A DNA stretch of 64,000 nt. Source: Streptomyces nodosus (lineage in GTDB: Bacteria > Actinomycetota > Actinomycetes > Streptomycetales > Streptomycetaceae). The notes beneath the pieces were generated by a model that saw nothing but the letters and a program-made list of their open reading frames with translations, was not told the DNA's origin and searched no databases. Below, piece by piece: positions 54,586-64,000 of the stretch (within the stretch, counting starts at the first letter, position 1; each line of letters starts with the position of its first letter). The stretch lies in assembly GCF_008704995.1 (NCBI RefSeq), contig NZ_CP023747.1, forward strand, positions 1,514,501-1,578,500, in the 5' to 3' direction. The position numbers and the translations under genes were made by a program.

Positions 54586-54927
54586 CACGTCGATTCCGAT
54601 GCTCGTCGAGGGCGGAGCTCTGGTCAGAGGTCATTGTGCCGCATGGACGCACGGCGCAACCTACTCATGTGAGTAGCTTGGGCGCCTGTTCATGTGCGCA
54701 CGGCCGTGTCCGCAGGAGCCGGCCCTGGCAGAAGGCCGTGACCATGGCCGGGGCGGACCCCGTGCAGGGCATGCGCGCGAGGCACTCGAAAAGTCGGCAT
54801 CGCCCGGCAGGGCGAAACAGCGCCGACGGTGTTGACGCTCGTGAGACGGCGCGGCAGACGACGGTGGTGATCGAGGCGAGGGGCCCCGGGCGGATCGCCC
54901 GGGGCCCCTGCGCTCAGGTGGTGCGGA
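54586..54927. other. Gene-free 342-nt stretch between the VKOR gene and hisS
   Basis: Apart from the hisS terminator at its right end (54879-54909), no gene is supported. It should contain the VKOR promoter; no unambiguous -35/-10 pair was recognised. Confidence 0.55.
54879..54909 (-). terminator. hisS terminator
   Basis: A perfect 14-bp stem (arms 54879-54892 and 54896-54909) with a 3-nt loop lies about 19 nt past the hisS stop. Confidence 0.85.
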
Positions 54928-56190
54928 TCAGCCGAGTCTGGTCTCCAGTTCCGCCACGATCTCGTTCACGCCGACCGCGGTCTGCTCGCCGGTCTCCATG
55001 TCCTTCAGCTGGACCACGCCCTCCGCGAGGTCCCGCTCGCCGGCCACCAGGGTGTAGCGGGCGCCGCTGCGGTTGGCGTTCTTCATCGCGCCCTTGAGGC
55101 CCTTGGCCCCGAAGGAGAAGTCCGCCGCGACGCCCAGCCGGCGCAGCTCCGTGACCTTGGCGAACAGCAGCCTGCGGGCCTCCTCGCCCAGGGCGACCGC
55201 GAACACGCTGGTGGACGCGGGGATCGGAAGTTCGACGCCCTCCGCCTTCAGGGCCAGCACGGTGCGGTCCACGCCCAGGGCCCAGCCCACGGACGGCAGC
55301 GCGGGTCCGCCGATCATCTCCGACAGTCCGTCGTAGCGGCCGCCGCCGCCCACCGCGGACTGGGAGCCCAGACCGTCGTGCACGAACTCGAAGGTGGTGC
55401 GCGTGTAGTAGTCCAGTCCGCGCACCAGCTTGGGGTCGTCCTCGAAGGAGACGCCCGCCGCCGTGATCAGCTCGCGGACCTCCTTGTGGTACGCCTTGCA
55501 GTCGTCGCACAGGTAGTCCCGCAGCAGCGGGGCGCCGGTCAGCTGCTTCTGCACCGACTCCCGCTTGTCGTCCAGCACCCGCAGCGGGTTGATGTCGATA
55601 CGGCGCCGGGTGTCCTCGTCCAGGTCCAGGACCCGCAGGAAGTCCTGGAGGGCGGCACGGTAGACCGGCCGGCACTCCCGGTCGCCGAGGCTGTTCAGCA
55701 GGATGCGGAAGTCGCGCAGGCCGAGCGAGCGGTACGCCTGGTCCGCCAGGATGATCAACTCGGCGTCCAGATACGGGTCCTCGGCGCCGATCGCCTCGGC
55801 ACCCACCTGCGAGAAGTGCCGGTAGCGGCCCTTCTGCGGACGCTCGTAGCGGTACTGCGAACCGGAGTACCAGACCTTCACCGGCAGGTTTCCGGTCTTG
55901 TGCAGATTGGCCTCCAGCACCGCGCGCAGCACGGGTGCCGTCGTCTCCGGACGCAGGGCGAGCCGGTCGCCGCCCTTGGTCTCGAAGACGTACATCTCCT
56001 TGGTCACGATGTCGGTGGACTCGCCCACCCCGCGCGCGAACAGCTCGACGTTCTCGAAGCCGGGCGTCTCGATGTAGCCGTAGCCGGAGTTGCGCAGCGG
56101 GGCGGCGATCGCCTCACGCACCGCGAGATAGGTGGCGGACTCCGGGGGGATCAGGTCGTAGGTGCCCTTGGGGGCCTTGAAGGTGCTCAC
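54928..56190 (-). CDS. hisS: Histidyl-tRNA synthetase
   Basis: A 420-residue class II synthetase charging tRNA-His. Motifs are clear: [20 protein letters not shown] (motif 2 region), the histidine-binding [15 protein letters not shown], and [20 protein letters not shown] (motif 3). The GTG at 56190 is used; a longer open frame upstream lies in the neighbouring hydrolase gene, which ends 13 nt away. Confidence 0.96.
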   Translation of the reverse strand: MSTFKAPKGTYDLIPPESATYLAVREAIAAPLRNSGYGYIETPGFENVELFARGVGESTDIVTKEMYVFETKGGDRLALRPETTAPVLRAVLEANLHKTGNLPVKVWYSGSQYRYERPQKGRYRHFSQVGAEAIGAEDPYLDAELIILADQAYRSLGLRDFRILLNSLGDRECRPVYRAALQDFLRVLDLDEDTRRRIDINPLRVLDDKRESVQKQLTGAPLLRDYLCDDCKAYHKEVRELITAAGVSFEDDPKLVRGLDYYTRTTFEFVHDGLGSQSAVGGGGRYDGLSEMIGGPALPSVGWALGVDRTVLALKAEGVELPIPASTSVFAVALGEEARRLLFAKVTELRRLGVAADFSFGAKGLKGAMKNANRSGARYTLVAGERDLAEGVVQLKDMETGEQTAVGVNEIVAELETRLG

Positions 56191-56203
56191 GAAAGGTCTC
56201 TCG

Positions 56204-56911
56204 TCACATTCCTCGTCGGGGAGCGCTCTCGGCTCCCTGGCCGGCGGCCACCTGCCGCAGATGGGGGTTGGTGGCACGCTCACGGCCGATGGTCGTCTGG
56301 GGCCCGTGGCCGGACAGCACCACGGTCGAGTCGTCGAGTGGCAGGCACACACGGGCCAGCGAGTCGAGCATCTCGGCCATGTCACCGCCGGGCAGGTCGG
56401 TGCGTCCGATGGAGCCGGCGAACAGCAGGTCGCCCGAGAAGAGGACCGACGGGATGTCGTCGGCCTCGGGCAGCCGGAAGGTCACCGACCCCTTGGTATG
56501 GCCCGGCGCATGGGCGACGGACAGCTCCAGACCCGCCAGCTCCAGCCTCGTACCGTCGGTCAGCTCCTCGACGTCGTCCGGCTCGCCCACGGTCAGCTCG
56601 CCGATCAGCGGCATTCCTATGGACCGCCCGAGCGCCTTCTCCGGGTCGCTCATCATGTAGCGGTCCTCGGGGTGGATCCAGGCGGGCACATCGTGTGCGC
56701 CGCACACCGGGACGACCGAGGCCACATGGTCGATATGGCCATGGGTGAGGACCACCGCAACGGGCTTGAGCCGGTGCTTCCTGAGCGCGTCCTCGACTCC
56801 CTGGGCGGCCTGATGGCCCGGGTCGATGATCACGCACTCCTCTCCGGCGGCGGGGGCGACCAGATAACAATTGGTGCCCCAGGCCCCGGCGGGGAACCCG
56901 GCAATGAGCAC
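56204..56911 (-). CDS. Metallo-beta-lactamase-fold hydrolase (glyoxalase II-like)
   Basis: A 235-residue hydrolase with a full metal site: [10 protein letters not shown] (HxHxDH) near residue 57, APGHTKGSV and [14 protein letters not shown], and SGHGPQT near the end. It resembles YcbL/GloB-like enzymes that hydrolyse thioesters or related compounds. The GTG has AAGGA 5 nt upstream. It is located upstream of hisS on the same strand, an arrangement found in many actinobacteria, and divergent from the cyclophilin. Substrate unknown. Confidence 0.87.
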   Translation of the reverse strand: MLIAGFPAGAWGTNCYLVAPAAGEECVIIDPGHQAAQGVEDALRKHRLKPVAVVLTHGHIDHVASVVPVCGAHDVPAWIHPEDRYMMSDPEKALGRSIGMPLIGELTVGEPDDVEELTDGTRLELAGLELSVAHAPGHTKGSVTFRLPEADDIPSVLFSGDLLFAGSIGRTDLPGGDMAEMLDSLARVCLPLDDSTVVLSGHGPQTTIGRERATNPHLRQVAAGQGAESAPRRGM

Positions 56912-57078
56912 GATTGTCCTTTTGTGGTGTCGAACGGGGTGACTGGCTGTGGGTCAGAGCCTACCGGCGCTGCCGATTCCACAGCGAACCCAGATACGGT
57001 ACGGGTCACGCGCATGCGGTCGGCACATCGGACGCACGCGTACCGGTCGGCCAACGAGACCCATGAGGAGAGAACCCC

Positions 57079-57900
57079 GTGGTCACCCAGGATCAGCGGC
57101 GGCGACAGCTCGCCCGGGAGAAGTTCTTGCGGCAGCAGCAGCGGCGTACGGAGGCGCGAAACAAGGCGCGGGTGCGCAACTCCGTGATCGCGTCCGTCCT
57201 CGGCGTGGTCCTCGTGGGCAGCCTGGCGCTGTACACCACAGGGGTCCTCAAGGACGACGACACCAAGACGAACGCCGCCGCGGAGGTGACTCCGAGCGCC
57301 GCGCCGACCAGCAAGGCGCCGGACCCGTGCGCGAAGCCCGCCGAGGGCAAGGTCAAGTCGCAGAGCTGGAAGAAGGAGCCGGCGACGACCATCGACACCT
57401 CCGCGGCGTACACGATGAAGCTCGCGACCACCTGCGGTGACATCGGCATCGCGATGAAGACGTCGGCGGCCCCGCACACCGTGAACTCGTTCGACTTCCT
57501 TGCCGGCAAGGGGTACTTCGACCACACGCACTGCCACCGGCTCACCACCAACGGCATCTATGTGCTGCAGTGCGGCGACCCGGAGGGCTCCGGCAGCGGC
57601 GGGCCCGGCTACACGATCCCGGACGAGAATCTGAAGGACAAGAGCCTCAAGGACAACACCTATCCGGCGGGCACGGTCGCCATGGCGAACACCGGTCAGC
57701 CGCACACCGGCGGCAGCCAGTTCTTCCTGGTGTACGAGGACAGCCCGCTGCCGCCCAGCTACACGCCGTTCGGAACCGTGGACGCGGCCGGCATGAAGGT
57801 GCTGAAGAAAATCGCGGCCGCCGGAGAGAACACGGGTCAGGGCGACGGAGCACCGAACGCCACGGTCGTGATCGACAAGGCGACCGTGACGAAATCCTGA
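57079..57900 (+). CDS. Membrane-anchored cyclophilin-type peptidyl-prolyl isomerase
   Basis: A 273-residue protein. A charged N-terminus (VTQDQRRRQLAREKFLRQQQ) is followed by one transmembrane helix (about 35-55: VIASVLGVVLVGSLALYTTG) and a linker. The cyclophilin domain (about 110-270) has FDHTHCHRLTTNGIYVLQCG, GTVAMANTGQPHTGGSQFFL and TPFGTVDAAGMKVLKK. It would fold or sort proteins outside the membrane. The GTG is preceded by GAGGAG. No terminator was recognised between it and the DUF349 gene. Confidence 0.9.
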   Translation: MVTQDQRRRQLAREKFLRQQQRRTEARNKARVRNSVIASVLGVVLVGSLALYTTGVLKDDDTKTNAAAEVTPSAAPTSKAPDPCAKPAEGKVKSQSWKKEPATTIDTSAAYTMKLATTCGDIGIAMKTSAAPHTVNSFDFLAGKGYFDHTHCHRLTTNGIYVLQCGDPEGSGSGGPGYTIPDENLKDKSLKDNTYPAGTVAMANTGQPHTGGSQFFLVYEDSPLPPSYTPFGTVDAAGMKVLKKIAAAGENTGQGDGAPNATVVIDKATVTKS

Positions 57901-58035
57901 CCGTCAACTGCGCAATTTCGGTCGCGCTGGATGCGGACAGCCGCACCGCGCGTCGCCTATGTTGGCCGTGACGAAACTGTGGACGATGCCCGGGGGCGCT
58001 GAGGCACCTCAGAGGCATCATGTGGAGGAGGCGCT

Positions 58036-59265
58036 GTGAGCAGCGACCCGTGGGGCCGCGTCGACGAGACGGGGACCGTGTACGTGCGTACGGCCGACGG
58101 CGAGCAGGTCGTCGGTTCCTGGCAGGCCGGCTCCCCCGATGAGGCGCTGGCCTACTTCGAGCGCAAGTACGAGGGCTTGGTTGTCGAGATCGGCCTCCTC
58201 GAGCGGCGCGTGCGGACCACCGATCTGTCGGCGAAGGACGCCCAGGCGGCCATCGACCACCTTCGGGAGCAGGTCGATGCGCACCACGCGGTCGGTGACC
58301 TGGCCGCGTTGCGGACCCGCCTGGACAAGCTCGTGGCATCCGTCGAGAATCGCCGCGAGGAGCGCAAGGCGCAGCGCGCCAAGCAGTCCGACGAGGCACG
58401 GCACTCCAAGGAGGCGCTGGTCGTCGAGGCGGAGCAGCTGGCGCAGTCCGAGCAGTGGCGGGCGGCCGGCGAGCGGCTGCGGGCGCTGGTGGACACCTGG
58501 AAGGGGCTGCCGCGACTGGACCGCAAGTCGGACGACGAGTTGTGGCACCGCTTCTCGCACGCCCGCTCGGCGTTCTCCAAGCGTCGCAAGGCGCACTTCG
58601 CACAGCTGGACTCGCAGCGCGAGGACGCCCGCAAGGCGAAGGAGCGGCTGGTCGGCGAGGCCGAGGCCCTGTCCGGCTCGACGGACTGGGGTCCCACGGC
58701 GGCACGCTACCGCGATCTGATGGCCGAGTGGAAGGCGGCGGGCCGCGCCCAGCGCGAGCACGAGGACGATCTGTGGAACCGTTTCCGCGGCGCCCAGGAC
58801 GTCTTCTTCGCCGCCCGTAGCTCGGTCTTCGCGGAGCGGGACGCCGAGCAGGCGGAGAACCTCAAGCTCAAGGAGGAGCTGGCCGAGGAGGCCGAGAGGC
58901 TGCTGCCGATCACGGATCTGAAGGCCGCCCGTGCCGCCTTCCGCTCGATCAACGAGCGCTGGGAGGCCATCGGTCATGTGCCGCGCGACGCGCGGCCGAA
59001 GGTCGAGGGCCGGATGCACTCCGTGGACCGGGCCATCCAGGACGCCGAGGACACCGAGTGGCGCCGGACGAACCCGGAGGCGCTGGCGCGCGCCGAGGGT
59101 CTCACCGGTCAGCTGCGGGCGGCCGTGGACAAGCTGAGGGGCCAGATCGAGCAGGCTCGGGCCGCCGGCAACAACGCCAAGGCCGACAAGCTGGAGAGGG
59201 AGCTCGAGGGCCGCCAGGCGCTGCTGGACCAGGCTCTGAAGGGTCTCCAGGAGTTCGGCGGCTGA
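58036..59265 (+). CDS. DUF349 repeat protein
   Basis: A 409-residue, highly charged, almost all-helical protein made of repeated units such as WKAAGRAQREHEDDLWNRFR and WEAIGHVPRDARPKVEGRMH, with a WKGLPRLDRKSDDELWHRF copy earlier. The C-terminal part is coiled coil (LTGQLRAAVDKLRGQIEQAR). This DUF349 architecture is widely conserved in actinobacteria; function unknown, possibly a nucleic-acid or protein scaffold. GTG with GGAGGAGG 4-5 nt upstream. A strong terminator follows. Confidence 0.88.
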   Translation: MSSDPWGRVDETGTVYVRTADGEQVVGSWQAGSPDEALAYFERKYEGLVVEIGLLERRVRTTDLSAKDAQAAIDHLREQVDAHHAVGDLAALRTRLDKLVASVENRREERKAQRAKQSDEARHSKEALVVEAEQLAQSEQWRAAGERLRALVDTWKGLPRLDRKSDDELWHRFSHARSAFSKRRKAHFAQLDSQREDARKAKERLVGEAEALSGSTDWGPTAARYRDLMAEWKAAGRAQREHEDDLWNRFRGAQDVFFAARSSVFAERDAEQAENLKLKEELAEEAERLLPITDLKAARAAFRSINERWEAIGHVPRDARPKVEGRMHSVDRAIQDAEDTEWRRTNPEALARAEGLTGQLRAAVDKLRGQIEQARAAGNNAKADKLERELEGRQALLDQALKGLQEFGG

Positions 59266-59287
59266 CCCGCCCCGGGGTGACGCACGG

Positions 59288-59326
59288 CGAAGGGGCTCCC
59301 GTACACGGTGTACGGGAGCCCCTTCG
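59288..59326 (+). terminator. Terminator of the DUF349 gene
   Basis: A perfect 18-bp stem (arms 59288-59305 and 59309-59326) with a CGG triloop lies 22 nt past the stop. Confidence 0.88.
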
Positions 59327-59347
59327 GCTTTGCCTGTGCCTTCTCCA

Positions 59348-59400
59348 CGAGGGCCTGTGAGCTCTAGAGGGCCTGCGGACTCTACGACGGCCTGTGGGCT

Positions 59401-59415
<15 letters not shown>
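59348..59415. repeat. Degenerate 19-nt tandem repeat at the 3' end of relA
   Basis: Three and a half copies with a period of about 18-19 nt (starting at about 59348, 59367, 59385 and 59404) read roughly CGACGGCCTGTGGGCTCTA on the plus strand. On the relA sense strand each full unit contains the TAG-like end of the gene, and the real relA stop (59401-59403) lies inside one copy. Confidence 0.75.
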
Positions 59416-61932
<2,517 letters not shown>

Positions 61933-62050
61933 GAGGACTCCTCGTGCGCGATCCGGGTCCCCCGGTCAGGCTCCGGAGACCCCATGGTAGCGATCCCGGG
62001 CTCCGGGCTCGCCCTCAGGCCGTGAGACGGCCCATGACAGGAGAAACGTA

Positions 62051-62086
62051 TGAGGCGGGCGTCGGATTCCTCCGATGCCCGCCTCA
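62051..62086 (-). terminator. apt terminator
   Basis: A 15-bp stem with one wobble pair (arms 62051-62065 and 62072-62086) lies 66 nt past the apt stop, before relA. Confidence 0.75.
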
Positions 62087-62151
62087 TGGTGTCCCGCGGT
62101 CGTCCGCGGCCTCACATCACCGGCGTGCGCGTGACTCGCCCCGCGCGGATG

Positions 62152-62691
62152 TCACATCCGGAGCAGCGCCTCCAGCGGTGCTCCCGCCAGGGCCGGCGCC
62201 AGCCGGGCCCGGCCGCCCAGGAAGCCCAGTTCCATGAGCACGGAGACGCCGACGACCTCGGCGCCCGCCCGGCGGATCAGCCTGAGGGAGGCCTCCGCGG
62301 TGCCGCCGGTGGCGAGGACGTCGTCGACGACCATCACCCGGTCCCCGGCGGACAGGTCCTCGGCGTGCACCTCGATCTCGGCCGAGCCGTACTCCAGGTC
62401 GTAGGCCTGCCGCAGGGTGGCTCCGGGGAGCTTGCCCGCCTTGCGCACCGGGACGAAGCCGACGCCCGCCCGGACCGCGACCGGGGCGCCGAGGATGAAG
62501 CCCCGCGCCTCCAGACCGACGATCTTCGTCGCGCCGTGGCGCACGGTCAGCTCCGCCAGAGCCTCGGTGAGCGCCCCGAACGCCGCCGGATCCGCGAGCA
62601 GCGGGGTGATGTCCTTGAACATCACCCCGGGCTCCGGGTGGTCGGGCACATCACGGATGCGGCTGAGCAGCAGGGCCTGTATGTCGGTCAT
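62152..62691 (-). CDS. apt: Adenine phosphoribosyltransferase
   Basis: A 179-residue salvage enzyme turning adenine and PRPP into AMP. The PRPP loop VMVVDDVLATGGTAEASLRL is intact, and the adenine/dimer segments IVGLEARGFILGAPVAVRAG and GVMFKDITPLLADPAAF match the family. The ATG overlaps the secF stop by 4 nt, giving the secD-secF-apt-relA order known in streptomycetes. Confidence 0.95.
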   Translation of the reverse strand: MTDIQALLLSRIRDVPDHPEPGVMFKDITPLLADPAAFGALTEALAELTVRHGATKIVGLEARGFILGAPVAVRAGVGFVPVRKAGKLPGATLRQAYDLEYGSAEIEVHAEDLSAGDRVMVVDDVLATGGTAEASLRLIRRAGAEVVGVSVLMELGFLGGRARLAPALAGAPLEALLRM

Positions 62692-63794
62692 CGACGCTTT
62701 CCGGAGGGTCGGCCACGGCCGCGGTTGCGGGACGCGGACTGGTTGCGCGGGCCGACGACCGCGGCCGCGGCCTCGTCCTGGTCGTCGGCGCCCGAGCCGA
62801 CCCCGGCACCGACCAGTTGCTCCTCGGCGGCCTGGGCACGCTTGGCGAGGACGCGCTTCTTGAGGGCCTTCATCTGCGGCTCGCGCTCCTTGAAGTCGGC
62901 GACGAGCGGCGTGGCGATGAAGATCGACGAGTAGGCACCGGCGGCGAGGCCGACGAACAGCGACAGCGAGATGTCGTTGAGGGTGCCCGCGCCCAGGACG
63001 CCGCCACCGATGAACAGCAGACCGGCCACCGGCATCAGCGCCACCGCGGTGGTGTTGATGGAGCGGATCAGGGTGCCGTTGATCGAGCGGTTGGCGACCT
63101 CCGCGTAGGTCCAGCGGGTCTGCTTGGTGATGTCCTTCGTCGATTCCTTGAGGCTGTCGAAGACCACGACCGTGTCGTAGAGCGAGTAACCGAGGATCGT
63201 CAGCAGACCGATGACCGTGCCGGGCGTCACCTCGAAGCCGACGAGCGCATAGACGCCGACCGTGATGGTGATGTCGTGGATCAGCGCGATCAGGGCCGCG
63301 ACGGCCATCCGCCACTCGAAGGCGATCGCCAGATAGATCACCACGAGCACCATGAAGATCCCCAGGCCCTGCCAGGCCTTGTTGGCGATCTGCTCGCCCC
63401 AGCTGGGGCCGACCAGCTCGGCGTTGATCTTCTCGGAGTCGACCTGCAGGTCCTTGGAGAGTTCCTGCTTGATGTGGTCCGACTTGCTGGTGTCGATACC
63501 GGCGATCTGGATGCGCAGCCCGCCCGTGCCGAGCTTCTGCACGACGGCCTCGTGTCCGGAGGACTCCTCGGCGTCGTGCTGGGCCTGGTCCACGGAGACG
63601 CTGGTCTTCGGGGTGGTGAAGACGGCACCGCCCTGGAACTCGATGCCCATGTTCAGACCGCGCACCGCCAGGCCCAGGATGGCCGCGATGGTGATCAGGA
63701 TCGAGACGCCGTACCAGATCCTGCGGTTGCGGATGAAGTCGTAACCGACCTCTCCGTGGTGGAGCCTGGCGCCGAGGTTGCCGAGCTTCGACAT
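62688..63794 (-). CDS. secF: Protein-export membrane protein SecF
   Basis: A 368-residue subunit of the SecDF complex that uses the proton motive force to help pull exported proteins. Six transmembrane segments are visible; the first begins RIWYGVSILITIAAILGLAV, and the conserved GLNMGIEFQGG segment follows. LTILGYSLYDTVVVFDSLKE and ATPLVADFKEREPQMKALKK are typical C-terminal blocks. The tail is basic (RNRGRGRPSGKRR). secD ends 1 nt upstream. Confidence 0.95.
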   Translation of the reverse strand: MSKLGNLGARLHHGEVGYDFIRNRRIWYGVSILITIAAILGLAVRGLNMGIEFQGGAVFTTPKTSVSVDQAQHDAEESSGHEAVVQKLGTGGLRIQIAGIDTSKSDHIKQELSKDLQVDSEKINAELVGPSWGEQIANKAWQGLGIFMVLVVIYLAIAFEWRMAVAALIALIHDITITVGVYALVGFEVTPGTVIGLLTILGYSLYDTVVVFDSLKESTKDITKQTRWTYAEVANRSINGTLIRSINTTAVALMPVAGLLFIGGGVLGAGTLNDISLSLFVGLAAGAYSSIFIATPLVADFKEREPQMKALKKRVLAKRAQAAEEQLVGAGVGSGADDQDEAAAAVVGPRNQSASRNRGRGRPSGKRR

Positions 63795-63795
63795 C

Positions 63796-64000
63796 TCACG
63801 CCTCCTTCGGGTCGACGGGGGCGGAGACACGACGGGCGCGTCGCAGAGGCGGCTTGGCACCGAGGCGCTTGGGGTCGAGACCGGACCAGCTGTGGCCGTC
63901 CGCGAAGAACTTCCGGCGGGCGAGGATCGTCATCAGCGGCTTGGTGAACAGGAAGACCACGACGACGTCGAAGACCGTGGTCAGACCCAGGGTGAACGCG
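63796..64000 (-). CDS. secD: Protein-export membrane protein SecD, C-terminal end (5' part outside window)
   Basis: The last 67 codons of secD, cut by the right edge. The final transmembrane segment (LGLTTVFDVVVVFLFTKPLM) and the following TILARRKFFADGHSWSGLDP tail are recognisable as SecD. The stop lies 1 nt before the secF start (TGAGATG). Confidence 0.9.
   Translation of the reverse strand, partial: AFTLGLTTVFDVVVVFLFTKPLMTILARRKFFADGHSWSGLDPKRLGAKPPLRRARRVSAPVDPKEA

Overview
The window is typical core chromosome of a Streptomyces. The GC content is very high, GTG and TTG starts are common, and it carries the actinobacterial markers bldD, sIHF (mihF-type nucleoid protein), a helicase-less PriA and a GuaB1-type protein. 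From about 13.8 kb onward the gene order is the conserved block rpe - rsmB - fmt - priA - metK - coaBC - rpoZ - gmk - sIHF - pyr/car operon - bldD - nusB - efp - aro cluster - mltG - alaS - rpsD - hisS - relA - apt - secFD, seen here mostly on the minus strand. No tRNA, rRNA, CRISPR array, insertion sequence or prophage was found.

Region 1 (1-16 kb) is the more variable, metabolic part. It opens with the 3' end of a nucleobase permease and an F420-type oxidoreductase. Next comes a lysine 2-monooxygenase / 5-aminovaleramidase pair (davB/davA type). A five-gene minus-strand operon follows: solute-binding lipoprotein, two permeases, ATPase and a fused HAD phosphatase-EEP phosphodiesterase. A GntR/UTRA regulator is divergent from it, and a clear palindromic operator lies between them. 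Then come an Lrp regulator, GuaB1, a lipoprotein barnase-like RNase with its barstar, a SorC-type regulator and rpe.

Region 2 (16-25.8 kb) holds translation, methyl-donor and CoA genes: rsmB, fmt, priA, metK, coaBC, rpoZ and gmk. Region 3 (25.8-36.6 kb) is sIHF followed by the de novo pyrimidine operon pyrR-pyrB-pyrC-(PH-like membrane protein)-carA-carB-pyrD-pyrF. Most of its genes overlap by 4-8 nt. A PyrR-binding-type RNA hairpin covers the pyrR ribosome-binding site, and hairpins sit after pyrR and after carB. bldD is divergent from pyrR and has two overlapping BldD-type dyads in its promoter.

Region 4 (37-47 kb) runs nusB-efp-Xaa-Pro-peptidase-like-P-loop protein-aroB-aroK-aroC, then a secreted SapA-like protein, then aroE and mltG. 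Region 5 (47-54 kb) is ruvX, alaS, two small membrane-associated proteins, rpsD, rarA and a VKOR-family protein. Region 6 (54.9-64 kb) has hisS and a metallo-beta-lactamase-fold hydrolase on the minus strand. A membrane-anchored cyclophilin and a DUF349 protein are on the plus strand. The minus-strand group secD-secF-apt-relA runs off the right edge.

The observations most worth following are the HAD-EEP fusion with its own importer and operator, the lysine monooxygenase module, the membrane-anchored RNase with an immunity-like inhibitor, an M24 peptidase homologue with three altered metal ligands, and the conserved unknowns embedded in the pyr and aro operons.
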